Assembly (NCBI GenBank): GCA_944548615.1
Contig: OX155980.1
Coordinates: 3,467,884-3,531,883, forward strand
From: Micropterix aruncella
Taxonomy: Eukaryota; Arthropoda; Insecta; Lepidoptera; Micropterigidae
DNA length: 64,000 nucleotides
Direction of reading: 5' to 3'
Position numbers and translations under genes: made by a program. Under the pieces are notes generated by a model, which saw only the letters and a list, made by a program, of their open reading frames with translations, ran no database searches and was not told the DNA's origin. Positions 25,737 through 37,371 of the stretch are shown here, piece after piece (position 1 is the stretch's first letter; each line of letters begins with the position of its first letter).

Positions 25737-25887
25737 ATTTCCTTTTTTTTCTTTTTTGCTTTATATATAATCGGGTCTGGCTTGCAAGGCCATCGACCCG
25801 ATGCGTTCTTTCACGCCGTCCACCGTCTCTCCGGCTGTCACAACTCTTTCGTTGTTGTCATCCTGATGATCAGGGGGTTTACAATAA

Positions 25888-27291
25888 ATACAAACGGAGC
25901 TGCCATGGAATTCACCGACCGGAGTCGGGCCCATCATAATACTATTTTTTTACACTTCTGGGGGGTGAGCAGTGGATTCCGGACTTACGAACCGGCTGTG
26001 GTAGGTTTAGGACAGCTGTCTTGCCACATGTGAGCGGTCACCTTGCCACCCATTCACTCCCCCTTCGAAGCCATAGAATTTGAGATGCGCAAATCGCAGT
26101 TTTAGATAATTTTTCTAAGAAAGAGTTGATTATTTTTCTGGAAAGGCCAAGATCTTTAAAGAGGTGAAATAGAGATTTAGCTGGCAGGCCACGAGCGCCA
26201 ACTTCCACCGCGTGAAGGTGAACAGTGAAGCCGTTCCGGGTTACGGCATTTGCAAGATCATGGTATTTATTTAATTTGTACTCGTGGTCTTTTGGGATAT
26301 TTGATTCCCATGGAACAGTTAATTCTACTATAAGAGCCACCTTCCGAGATAGAGAGTAAAGAGTTATATCTGGACGGAGGGCTGTGCATCCGAGACTTTC
26401 AGGGAATTTATACTGCTTAGAGACCGAATCAACCTCCAGAATCCAATCTGTAGCTTTCTCGATTATTGAGAAAGGTTTTGTAGTTAAATGTTTTTTGCCT
26501 TTAGAGCCATCCCGCACAAACTGTATTGGGGGTTTGGAGGATACTGTCAAACCCTTGTTGGCACGAGCCACTGAGAGACTAATTACCTCGCGAATAACAG
26601 CGAGAACTTTGTCATGGCGGTAAGTGTACCGTCCTTGATCTAAGGCCACCTTGCAGCCAGCTAGAATGTGTCTAGCTGTGCAAGGGGTATTGCTACAGAG
26701 GGGACAAGAACTATCCTCGGCAAAGCTCCAACGAGCGAGGTTACTGGGGTCTGGAAGTGTATGCTGAAAGGCATTCAAATAAAATTTCAGCATCTCTGGC
26801 GTCCAGTCATAGAGCATTACCTTCCAGTGCATTGGAGGCGGAATGCAAAAGTCCCCAATTGTTGTCCAATCATTCTGGCATTGAAGGCCAATAGCATGAG
26901 CCATACTCTTGCTGTCGTAATCTCCCCGCAAAAGAGACTTCTTCAAGTCCACGTCGCTCGTGGTTGTACTGCCATACCCCAGACCAGTGCCATTCTGGCT
27001 GATTCCAGTAAGGAACTTTTTGTGGAAGTCTACGCGGGCTTGTAGATCATTTGAATCACTACGGCCACTTATTACGTGCTTCGATATTGCCGGATCTTTG
27101 GAATTGCACAGAATCGAATTTTTGGTTATTCTGGAGTTGGCGTAGAGCAGAGAGGGCAGTTTAAGCGCTAGCCCAAAATTTTGTTTGGACCTGAAGAGAG
27201 TCGAGGGGTCAGCTGGTTTGGCTAAGGACAGCCAGGATTTTAAACTAGCTGTCACCAGCGCATCTAGACGGGACAGTTGGGTTTTGGTAAA
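25888..27291 (-). mobile_element. REL-endonuclease LINE, copy C, 5'-truncated
   Basis: 1,404 bp of the LINE's 3' part in the same orientation. It stops being LINE at 27291, where GGTTTTGGTAAA passes into TGTGTAAATTATTTG instead of the ATCGTAAATAAG seen in A and B. Confidence 0.92.
26038..27255 (-). pseudogene. LINE polyprotein copy C, endonuclease part only
   Basis: An open frame of 405 codons from the Met at 27255, carrying the CCHC set and the PD-(D/E)xK-like segment intact. RT and the N-terminal finger are missing because the copy is truncated just upstream. It matches copy A except AIC for AVC near the C-terminus. There is no promoter or leader, so expression from its own signals is unlikely. 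Confidence 0.88.
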
Positions 27292-27327
27292 TGTGTAAAT
27301 TATTTGATTGTAAATGTGTAAATTATT

Positions 27328-27650
27328 ATTTTTTCAAATTGAAATTATGTTTATTACTAAATAAATGAAATGATAAAATAATGAAAGGGCACTTATCTGG
27401 TCTGTGGCGACCAGGAGTGACTCCACGCCTTTTTCTTCTCCTCTTTCAGTGCCTGCCAAGTGCTTCCCGCTGTGGTACCGGAACCCGATCAAACCGGCTT
27501 CCCACCGTCTCCTACAGCAGCAACACAACAATGCGAAAGACGAGAATGAATGCTGGAAAATAATAGGCGATTAGTGTTTCTTAAATATTAATGATTTTTA
27601 TAAAATGTATATCAATATTTCGGCTCAGCCGTCGTCAAGATATGTGACAT
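27328..27650. repeat. dispersed ~300-bp repeat, second copy
   Basis: Matches 11658-11960 from TTTTTTCAAATTGAAATTA to GTCGTCAAGATATG with scattered differences. It is followed at 27645-27690 by three short AACATTTCTGAATCG-like tandem units. Confidence 0.75.
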
Positions 27651-27689
27651 TTCTGAAATCGAACATTTCTGAATCGAACATTTCTGAAT

Positions 27690-28265
27690 CTCAAAAAAAG
27701 GAGGAGTTAACAATTCGGTTGTATCTTTTTTTAATGTTTGTTACTTCAGAACTCTGCCATTTAAAAACCGATTTGGAAAATTATTTTTATATTTGAAAGA
27801 ATTACTTACAGATTGAGAACTTACAGATTGGTCCCATTTTTATCAAAATCCTTTTCTGATGATGTGATCCATGAGGAACTGAGGAAACTACTCAAATATT
27901 ATCATATGAAGTTGAAATGTTGGTTCGATTCCGGGGACTTTGTTTTTTATGGTAAGCATGACCTGATTCTTCACCTTGGGTTGGCTCCCGACGAGGGGAC
28001 TCTCCAACATTCAACAGCACATGAAATTTTGTATACTCATTCAGTTATGATATCCCGTTCTATATAGCACCATGACATGGCTGCTGCACCCAGGGTTGGC
28101 TCCCGACGAGGGGACTGCTCAACGGTCAACAGCACAGACACGAAATTTTGTATATTGTATTTGCCCGTTCTAAGTTTCACCAAGACAGGACTGCGACACC
28201 CAGGGTTGGCTTCTAACGAGGGACCACCTCAACAGTCAACAGCACAGACACACAATTTTCGACAC
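27690..28265 (+). repeat. 118-bp tandem-unit repeat with leader
   Basis: The leader (GTTTGTTACTTCAGAACTC to about 27940) and three units match 39325-39905. GTCAACAGCACA-type words occur at about 28007, 28120 and 28230, giving a period near 115 bp. Each unit has CACCCAGGGTTGGCT and CCCGTTCTA. Confidence 0.8.
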
Positions 28266-28281
28266 TATTTTGGTTTACACT

Positions 28282-28737
28282 TGAGACGACAAATTTACTT
28301 ATTTTGATAAGAATTCATAATTTTGTTGATAATATGACAAATAAACATGAACTAACGATTTAAATTATTTTTTTAATATAAAAAACTACTTTTTGTGACT
28401 TAATTATAAAAGTTAGACACATGCTGTCGCTGCCTCTTTTGTAGGCATTATCAAGCTCTACAACTTTTCTCTAGATTATAATCATATATCTCTCATCGTT
28501 AAGGCAGAGTTAGTTAGAAACGTTATCGTTCGACCGTTTTTTCTCCGACTTACTTTTCAAATCCGACTACCACGAAAAAGTATTTTCATTTTTCAGATTA
28601 ATATATAGCCTATGACACTCACAAATAAAGTGGCTAACTATTGGTAAAAGAATTTTCGAAATCGGTTCAGCAGATCCAGAGATTACTTCCTACAACCTCA
28701 CAAACTTTACCTCTTTATAATATTAGTATACTTAGAT
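28282..28737 (+). mobile_element. LINE/SINE-type 3' tail, pair with 46428-46876
   Basis: The shared sequence runs from CACTTGAGACGA through GACACATGCTGTCGCTG and TCGAAATCGGTTCAG to CTCTTTATAATATTAGTATA. The ending is typical of the 3' ends of RTE-related elements in insects; the class assignment is inference. Confidence 0.6.
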
Positions 28738-29033
28738 TAACGGGCCTACATGGAGGGCTATTTGTGAGTACCAGGCAACTGGCTGACAAACGATCTGTTG
28801 CAAAGGTTCCTAATGGCTGTGCTTGTGTTTTCTAAGGTCGGCCCAACTCAGGTAGCCTCCTTGAAGAGTGACAACCTGAAAGGGCCTTTATGAACTCCGC
28901 CTGCGGCTGTAATAGGCAAAGGTAGACAGTTGCGATTGGAAGTGGACCTCGGGGGGGGTCCTCGGGCGAAACTGTGAGGTTTGCGCACCGGGCTGCGTCA
29001 GCTAATTTTGCTTCACAAAATAATCCGCCACAG
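28738..29033. other. unassigned moderately GC-rich stretch
   Basis: It includes GGACCTCGGGGGGGGTCCTC, a short palindrome-like block near 28948, and words shared with R650 interiors (TTTGCGCACC). It may be an older, broken R650 copy. Confidence 0.4.
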
Positions 29034-29043
29034 AGTAGGATCA

Positions 29044-29696
29044 AATAGAGTTGTCAACTTCAACGGGCGAACACGTCACCTCAGGAAGTTTTAACGATTG
29101 TTCGTTCTATCTCCTGTGAAGTGAGCACAGAAGACTTGGACAAAACAGTCCACCGTCAAGCTCCGCCACATGCCCGTAAGAGGCCAACGCATTATCCGCG
29201 AGTTACCCAGCGGGCTAACGCCCTTACTTCCAATTGCGACCAGATTACTCCAGTCCCTCGATTGGTTACGAGTTCGAGGTCGCTTGCGCGATCCTCTACC
29301 TTACGAAGCGGTGAAACGGTTTAAACCGATACTATCGCGGACCACGGCATCTTTGCCCGGCTGTTCACCCAGGATCGGGTAGCCGATGGTCGTTTCGAGA
29401 GAAGTCGCCGTAAGGTCCGCAACCACCCTCGCTCTATAGGAAACAGTACTGCTTCCAGACTTCTTCGTCTGTTCGTCAGAGTGCACAATCGATTGGATTA
29501 CGCCGCACTGTGTGCAGACCGTCCAGGAGCGCCAGACGGTTGACTCCTAAGGGAAACTAGCCCTAAGGCCAGAGTCCTGCACGGGCTCGCACTTCATGCG
29601 TGGAGGCCGCCGGATGGTGGTTGACCCATGAGTGTGACCAACCCTGAACAGAATGGGTCTTCGTGGCCAACGCAGCAAGGACCCATTAGCTCCCAA
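29044..29696 (+). mobile_element. R650 repeat with 10-bp target duplication
   Basis: The 653-bp copy begins AATAGAGTTGTCAAC and ends CCCATTAGCTCCCAA. AGTAGGATCA flanks it at 29034-29043 and 29697-29706. It has no inverted ends, poly-A tail or intact frame. A GTTCGAGGTC word near 29273 resembles a pol III B box only loosely. Confidence 0.85.
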
Positions 29697-29706
29697 AGTA
29701 GGATCA

Positions 29707-30399
29707 CACACAAACATTTTAATGTTTTAACATCACCTACACCACAGTATACCAGCTGGTATACTGTGCCTACACTACTAGAAATAGAGAGTACAAGCTC
29801 GCATTAAAAACGTTGAGTGTCGATGCGCAATAATAAAATTAAATGCTTTACCAAACCGCTGTTAATTATATATTCGTAATTTCTGGAAGTAGGCCAAGGA
29901 TCTAAAACTGTGACCAAATAGATAACATATGATAGGATCGCTATGTTCACACAATGTGTTATCAGTCGCTTTGATAAGACTATATAGTATTTATTTATGT
30001 ATTGGTACGCTCGCAGAATTCCAGGGTTCTTATCTCCGCATATAGCACGCACAATTTATAACCGCTTACATTATAATAAGTATTTTACGGTTGATGTACC
30101 TATTTCTTTACTTGTTTTTTTATATAAGGGAATTAGCTATGATGCCTTGTGGCTATTCGATTCCTTGCTCCCCATACAAAACAAGAAACAAAATATCATA
30201 CTACTAAAACGATAAAAAAATTAATGACTTAAGATAATTGCGTTTATAGTCAAACACTAAAAAAATGTCGTGGAAAATGATAATGAGTTAATGCGATTAC
30301 AACTATTTGATCGATACTTTTAAAATACGGTTATATTATGACTTACTTTAATGGAAACGGAGACATTAATAACATATATATTAAAATAGAGCACGATTT
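29707..30399. other. unassigned stretch
   Basis: A small inverted repeat (CACAGTATACCAGCTGGTAT, 29741-29760) is seen. Otherwise the stretch is AT-rich and no gene is recognised. Confidence 0.35.
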
Positions 30400-30699
30400 T
30401 TGAGATATGTATATGTTGGAACTTCAGCCCAACATACCCACAACAAAAAAGTAATTTCTACAGAATCGAAACCGCAAATTCGCTCAAATCTACACGAGGC
30501 AGCTGCAGTTGATTTCCAACTAAATTCGGCATTTTTTGCACAGTCAAGTGATGACTATTCGAATACACAACTACGGCTTCACCTCGCGCCCACACTACCT
30601 ACACGACGGCGAAATATCAATCAAGGCGTTACGAACTGGCAACCTGCTACAGACCTTCTGAATAAATACTTCAACTTCAACTACAACGACTTTCAATAA
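30400..30699 (+). other. unrecognised 99-codon open frame
   Basis: I do not recognise this frame. From about 30460 to the TAA it is less AT-biased than its surroundings. It encodes a polar, Asn/Thr/Gln-rich sequence with RLHLAPTLPTRRRNI and a C-terminal [14 protein letters not shown]. An AACTTCAG|CCC near 30420-30428 could be a splice acceptor, so it might be a terminal exon of a host or transposon gene. There are no neighbours to support either, and it could be chance. Confidence 0.3.
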
Positions 30700-30773
30700 C
30701 GGAGAAAACTTCTTGATGAGAACCACCCTTTTCGCTCACAATCAATTGGAGTCTAGTGAAGGGTGGCCACTGT

Positions 30774-31389
<616 letters not shown>

Positions 31390-31607
31390 AAACATCATCC
31401 TATAAACGGATTTCTTTACAAACCTTATCAAATATAACAATATTATACTCTTTTCTACAATTTTTCTTTATATTTTTTTAATAATATACAATTCTATATA
31501 GGTTTACCCTATTTTGATAACATTATACAATCTTTTTAATAAACTTCTCTGCCAGAAATTAAGATTGAAGTTTCTTCTTTCATTTCATTGAGCATATGGA
31601 GATTTTT
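31390..31607. other. unassigned AT-rich stretch
   Basis: No feature is recognised between the MITE and R590. Confidence 0.35.
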
Positions 31608-32192
31608 AAGCTATTGCATAGCTTTAATCGCGGGCCTAGGCCAGCGCGGCGACCGAATGAAGAAATTTCTTAACGAAAATCAATGATTTTAAACTGATAA
31701 TTACGTCTAAACGAGTACTGTTTACGATTCGAAAAAAATATATGTTAAACAAGAACATTTTGCTAATATTCTTAGCTTTGAATATTTTAGATTTTGTTTA
31801 TATTACATAGTGTAATTAATTTGTGAAATTAGGTCTAACCGAACACAAAAACGACTGCTACGCAAATACTATCTGGCGTATTATTATGAAACCTGCACTA
31901 TTTTAAAGATAATTTAATTATCTATCTTTCTATCTACGATTTTTTTCGAATAATCCGTTTTTTTTGCTTTATCGAATAAAAAATTCGCGCGCGGCGCATA
32001 ATCGGAAGACGTTTAAATTATTCTGAATCATTTGCTACCGCAGCCGCAAATGATTCGGAATAATTTCAACGTTTTTCCGATAGAGCGCAGTTACTTATCT
32101 GATATCAGAAAAAAAAAATAATTATAATTGCATAAGTTGTTAAAAATGCTATGCAATAGCTTTACCGCGGCAGTCCCCGAGTGCCACACGTA
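31608..32192 (+). mobile_element. R590 repeat, full copy
   Basis: It begins AAGCTATTGCATAGCTT and ends GAGTGCCACACGTA, with T runs on both sides. The near-terminal word GCTATTGCATAGC reappears inverted before the right end (GCTATGCAATAGC). The internal hairpin is at about 31997-32090. No frame is conserved between copies. Confidence 0.88.
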
Positions 32193-32587
<395 letters not shown>

Positions 32588-32713
32588 CGAAGACTATCGC
32601 GGTTGTTTGACATTATAAATAGGATAGAAAACGAATTTACCGCGTGAAATTTGTAGGACCCGACGTTTCGGTGACGTTGCAGCCGCCGTTGTCTAGGGTA
32701 GACTAAAGAGCTG

Positions 32714-33660
32714 TCAGTCCGTTGTTTTGCGGGTAGGCCGCAAACCGCTGCCGCCACTGCGTAGGTTATAACGGTGGTGGGGGGCCGGGCTCGGAGCGCG
32801 GGAATTTTTAAAATCCGTCTTGCACACAACACTCACTGTATCCTGTTTTACGTCTTTGCGTTCGGCGTTCGGCGGCGGGAACATTTTAAGAAGAGGGTTC
32901 CACGTAGAAGAGAGTTTGTAGCCGTCATCTCTATTGAAGTTCGGAGTTCTTCTTATTTCAATGGCTTCCCGGATCATGCGAGGAAAGTAGAATTGTTCCT
33001 TGGATAGAACAATGGGATTTTGAAACTGCATCCAGTGGTTACTTCCGCTATCCAATATATGTTCGCAGATCGCCGATTTTTCTCGCTGAACGTTTTTAAC
33101 AGCTTTGATGTGTTCTGTCAGTCGCGTGGCTATGGGCCGTTTCGTTTGTCCAACGTAGGCTAGACCGCAGCTGCATTCGACTTTATACACACCCGGGGTT
33201 TGCAGTGGTATTACATCCTTTACAGGCCTCAAAAATCGAGCTATATTTTGGGTCGGTTTGAAGATCGTTTTTATATCGAATCTGTTTAGCATCTTACTTA
33301 TTCGATCAGTCACGCCCTTGACGTATGGTAAGAATGCTCTTGATCTGCTCGGTTTTTGAGTTTCGTCCGTATTAGATCGTGTGCGTGTCTCGTGATATTT
33401 TCCGTATCCATTTTTCCTAAGGACATCATTGACATGTTCCATCTCCTTCGGAAAATGCTCAGTGTCGCTCGCATAGATCGCGTGCTCGATTCACGAGCGA
33501 CGTTTGCACTGAACGTAGATGGTAGGGATGATGGTGTGAGCTTGCATGCAAATATCTGTCCGTATGTGTGGGCTTTCGATATACCGTATGTCCGAGAGTA
33601 TTGTCACTTCTCCTCGTCACTTTGACATCCAAAAATGGTAAGGAGCCGTCCTTCTCTACT
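32714..33660 (-). pseudogene. Penelope-like polyprotein: RT end plus GIY-YIG endonuclease
   Basis: Between 33660 and about 33455 the minus strand reads [14 protein letters not shown] and [20 protein letters not shown], the region just after the RT palm in Penelope-like elements. A frameshift near 33450 leads into a 242-codon frame (33442-32714). That frame holds the GIY-YIG-type domain GVYKVECSCGLAYVGQTKR followed by RLTEHI, then EHILDSGSNHWM and SKEQFYFPRMIREAIEI. The C-terminal tail is basic ([14 protein letters not shown]). The nuclease domain would nick target DNA for priming. The catalytic RT box is missing because the copy is truncated at 33680, so the element cannot be autonomous. Confidence 0.88.
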
Positions 33661-33666
33661 TCATAG

Positions 33667-34071
33667 GTGAAACTGATTTTAGCTGTTAAAAACGTTCAGC
33701 GAGAAAAATCGGCGATCTGCGAACATATATTGGATAGCGGAAGTAACCACTGGATGCAGTTTCAAAATCCCATTGTTCTATCCAAGGAACAATTCTACTT
33801 TCCTCGCATGATCCGGGAAGCCATTGAAATAAGAAGAACTCCGAACTTCAATAGAGATGACGGCTACAAACTCTCTTCTACGTGGAACCCTCTTCTTAAA
33901 ATGTTCCCGCCGCCGAACGCCGAACGCAAAGACGTAAAACAGGATACAGTGAGTGTTGTGTGCAAGACGGATTTTAAAAATTCCCGCGCTCCGAGCCCGG
34001 GCCCCCACCACCGTTATAACCTACGCAGTGGCGGCAGCGGTTTGCGGCCTACCCGCAAAACAACGGACTGA
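33667..34071 (+). pseudogene. inverted partial copy of the Penelope-like GIY-YIG region
   Basis: An open frame of 134 codons on the plus strand repeats the C-terminal part of the minus-strand frame, from [17 protein letters not shown] to the same stop. It shows one noticed change (SPGPHHRYN for SPAPHHRYN). It lacks the front half of the GIY-YIG domain, including the two Tyr-containing strands, so it is not a functional nuclease. Confidence 0.85.
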
Positions 34072-34172
34072 CAGCTCTTTAGTCTACCCTAGACAACGGC
34101 GGCTGCAACGTCACCGAAACGTCGGGTCCTACAAATTTCACGCGGTAAATTCGTTTTCTATCCTATTTATAT

Positions 34173-34173
34173 A

Positions 34174-34226
<53 letters not shown>
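34173..34226. repeat. (TA)n microsatellite, ~54 bp
   Basis: Alternating TA directly after the Penelope arm. Confidence 0.95.
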
Positions 34227-34229
<3 letters not shown>

Positions 34230-35015
34230 TAATATATATAAATTACGTGTCACGTTGTTTGTCCGCGATGGACTCCTAAACTACTTAACCGATTTGAATC
34301 AAATTTGCACACAATGTGCAGTTTGATCCAACTTGAAAGATAGGATAGCTTACGTCTTAATTTATAGTCGCGATATTATTTTATTGCAATGTCTATTATT
34401 TGACATTCGCAATTATCTGTTAGTTCCAAACGATTTTAACAGATGGCGTTATCTATTGAGTAATCCATAGATGGCGCTGCTATGTTAATAAACCTACAAA
34501 CGTCATAGTCGGCCAAGCGTTATTCTAAATTCAAAATATTGTGAAGGTAATACAGTGAAATTATTCCTGCTTTTTAATTATTTGTGCTTCATTGTTCAAA
34601 ACTCTTTAATTAAAATATATACATGTAAGTATTATCACATAGTTATAAAAGTGGAATAACTGCAGTATAGGAACCTCTCTCGGTCGCTATAAATAAGCGA
34701 GATATAGGCATTCAAAATTTAAATTTTAAAAACAGGCCAAAATAATATAATATAAAAATGGATGTTGGTGTATCTGTATGCCCGTTTGTCCGAGTTTAAT
34801 AGACTCCGAAACCGTTTGACCGATCACCATGAAAGTTGGCATATATATGTATTTTTTCATGGTTAAGGTTTTTATATATATCCGCTTTGCTGCAACTTTC
34901 AACTAGACGGCGCTGCAGCACACCAACTTCTATACTGCTCAACCGATCGCCATGAAAATTGGTATACATTGGTATTTGAGAAAAGATATAACACGGGCAA
35001 CGCCGGGTAATACCA
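34227..35015 (+). mobile_element. Helitron-like fragment
   Basis: The start (A|TCTTAATATATATAAATTAC, then GTTTGTCCGCGATGGACTCC and ACTACTTAACCGATTTGAAT) is typical of insect Helitron 5' ends. The end near 34990 (ACACGGGCAACGCCGGGTAA) fits the subterminal GC-rich part of a Helitron 3' end, but the CTAG terminus is absent, lost into the following (TA)n. 34654-34733 matches one end of the MITE at 43843. A second leader-like block, ATGCCCGTTTGTCCGAGTTT, begins near 34780, so two related elements may be joined. Confidence 0.7.
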
Positions 35016-35018
35016 CTC

Positions 35019-35398
<380 letters not shown>

Positions 35399-35440
35399 TC
35401 AATTCTAAAAAGAATATATACACAAAACTATCAAATATTT

Positions 35441-35846
<406 letters not shown>

Positions 35847-36046
35847 NNNNNNNNNNNNNNNNNNNNNNNNNNNNNNNNNNNNNNNNNNNNNNNNNNNNNN
35901 NNNNNNNNNNNNNNNNNNNNNNNNNNNNNNNNNNNNNNNNNNNNNNNNNNNNNNNNNNNNNNNNNNNNNNNNNNNNNNNNNNNNNNNNNNNNNNNNNNNN
36001 NNNNNNNNNNNNNNNNNNNNNNNNNNNNNNNNNNNNNNNNNNNNNN
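35847..36046. other. assembly gap, 200 N
   Basis: Exactly 200 undetermined bases. A round figure suggests a gap of unknown or nominal size. It begins within (TA)n, so the break is probably due to the microsatellite. Confidence 0.99.
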
Positions 36047-36680
36047 GTTTGAAGTTTGAAAATTGTTTGTAGACTATTCCGCAATAAGGCTTAACGCCGG
36101 ATCCTTCGTGCACTTTTTGTATTTATTTTTAAACTGCCCCCCACTCCTCGTCGGCCCGCCGTTGTTCCTCCGGTCCCGAGAGGAGTGAAAACGCATTGGC
36201 GTATGTACTGAGAAACTCCATTTGTAAATCCGCCATACAATCCGCCATTGTAGTTGATGCGCCACACGACCACGTCTTCCGGAGCGTGCATCGGCGCGCT
36301 AGGACAGAGTTGCAGCCGTGCCGCCGCGACGCAGGGCGACAACCGGCTTGCCAGCGCGCGCAGGAACAGGCCCGGCCGTCCGGGCGACTCAACCGCAGAC
36401 GAGCGCTTGGACTATCTACGCACATCGCGCGAAGAGGTGTCTTCCTCGCCGCACTGCGCTATTTCCGTGCAGGTTAAGGCCAAAAAAAATGCGATGCGGT
36501 GACCAAAGTTGATTACGTAATCAGGACGGTCACCTTCTCCCCTCCCCACGTAAACAAGCGTAAGCCTCAGCTCCAACCCCCCCCCCCCCCGTGATTACGT
36601 AATATGTAAAAAGCCCCCTAAGCGTTTTTTATGTTTTATTGATATGAATATTTATATTTTATGTTTCCTGTTAATATTTA
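36047..36680. other. unassigned, GC-rich island at 36130-36490
   Basis: 36130-36490 is clearly richer in GC than its surroundings and has overlapping open frames on both strands. A minus-strand frame ends LQMEFLSTYANAFSLLSG, which might be part of an exon, but nothing is recognised. Next to it, GGTGACCAAAGTTGATTACG and its partner GGTCACC flank a GATTACGTAATC palindrome (36499-36535), followed by a C14 run near 36577. This may be the end of another DNA element. Confidence 0.35.
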
Positions 36681-37120
36681 TACGGGGTGTTATTACTGCC
36701 AGAGGGCATTTTTTTGTGGGTGAATCAGTACGACGAAGTAAGCATTTTTAATATTTTTTTTTGAAAAAACTGAAAAACATTTTTTTTTAATATTTCGTTT
36801 TTTTGAAAATGTGTTTTTTTGAATTGTTTTTAAATATTATGAAAAGCTATGATCACGATGTGCTATCTAGCGGTTGGTAAATGTCGCTTATATTTTTTAT
36901 TTACGACGGATTACCTACCGCTAAATGGCGTAGCGCGCTCTAACGCTTCTCAAAGCTTTTTCTTCAAATTTTCAATTTTGAAAAAATCAAAAAAATATAA
37001 TTTTCCCAAAAAAAAAATATTTTTTTTGGTTTTATCCAATTTTTTTTATCAAAAGTTGCTTACTACGTTGTACTGATTCACCCACAGAGAAAAATGCCCG
37101 TGCAGTAATAACACCCTGTA
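36681..37120. mobile_element. MITE, ~440 bp, with ~60-bp terminal inverted repeats
   Basis: The left end TACGGGGTGTTATTACTGCC and GTGGGTGAATCAGTACGACG mirror the right end (read inversely TACAGGGTGTTATTACTGCA and GTGGGTGAATCAGTACAACG). The interior is AT-rich with no transposase. TA on both sides may be the target duplication. Confidence 0.85.
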
Positions 37121-37371
37121 TATGTTACGTTTTAGTTATATTTACAAAAAAAAAAAAAAAACTAATTTGGTACTTAAACGATTTTTTGTTTTTTTAAGCA
37201 TGTATGAATTTTGGCCATCTTTTTACTTTGTTTAAAATGTTTGCTCTGGAACAACTCTTTTAGTTAGGCGGCATGGGACCGATCATCACATATTAAGCGT
37301 GACATTGCTGTGGATTTCTTTATTTTTAAGTAAAATGTATTCCTTGCTACTTTGCGTATTTTAACTCATTA
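37121..37371. other. unassigned AT-rich stretch
   Basis: Holds an A15-A16 run near 37146; otherwise nothing is recognised. Confidence 0.3.

Larger units (their letters stand above)
18326..25887 (-). mobile_element. REL-endonuclease LINE, copy B, split by a Helitron
   Basis: Same 3,595-bp unit as copy A, with 3,967 bp inserted. The LINE parts are 18326-18760 (3' UTR and protein C-terminus) and 22728-25887. Copies A and C show the uninterrupted site, so the gap is an insertion. Near the C-terminus copy B has isoleucine codon context (GCAAATCGC at about 18528) like copy C, where copy A has GCAAACCGC. Confidence 0.92.

Noticed and set aside
36129..36490. CpG-island-like host gene exon
   Set aside because: Overlapping frames on both strands come from high GC; no conserved protein segment or splice pattern could be named.
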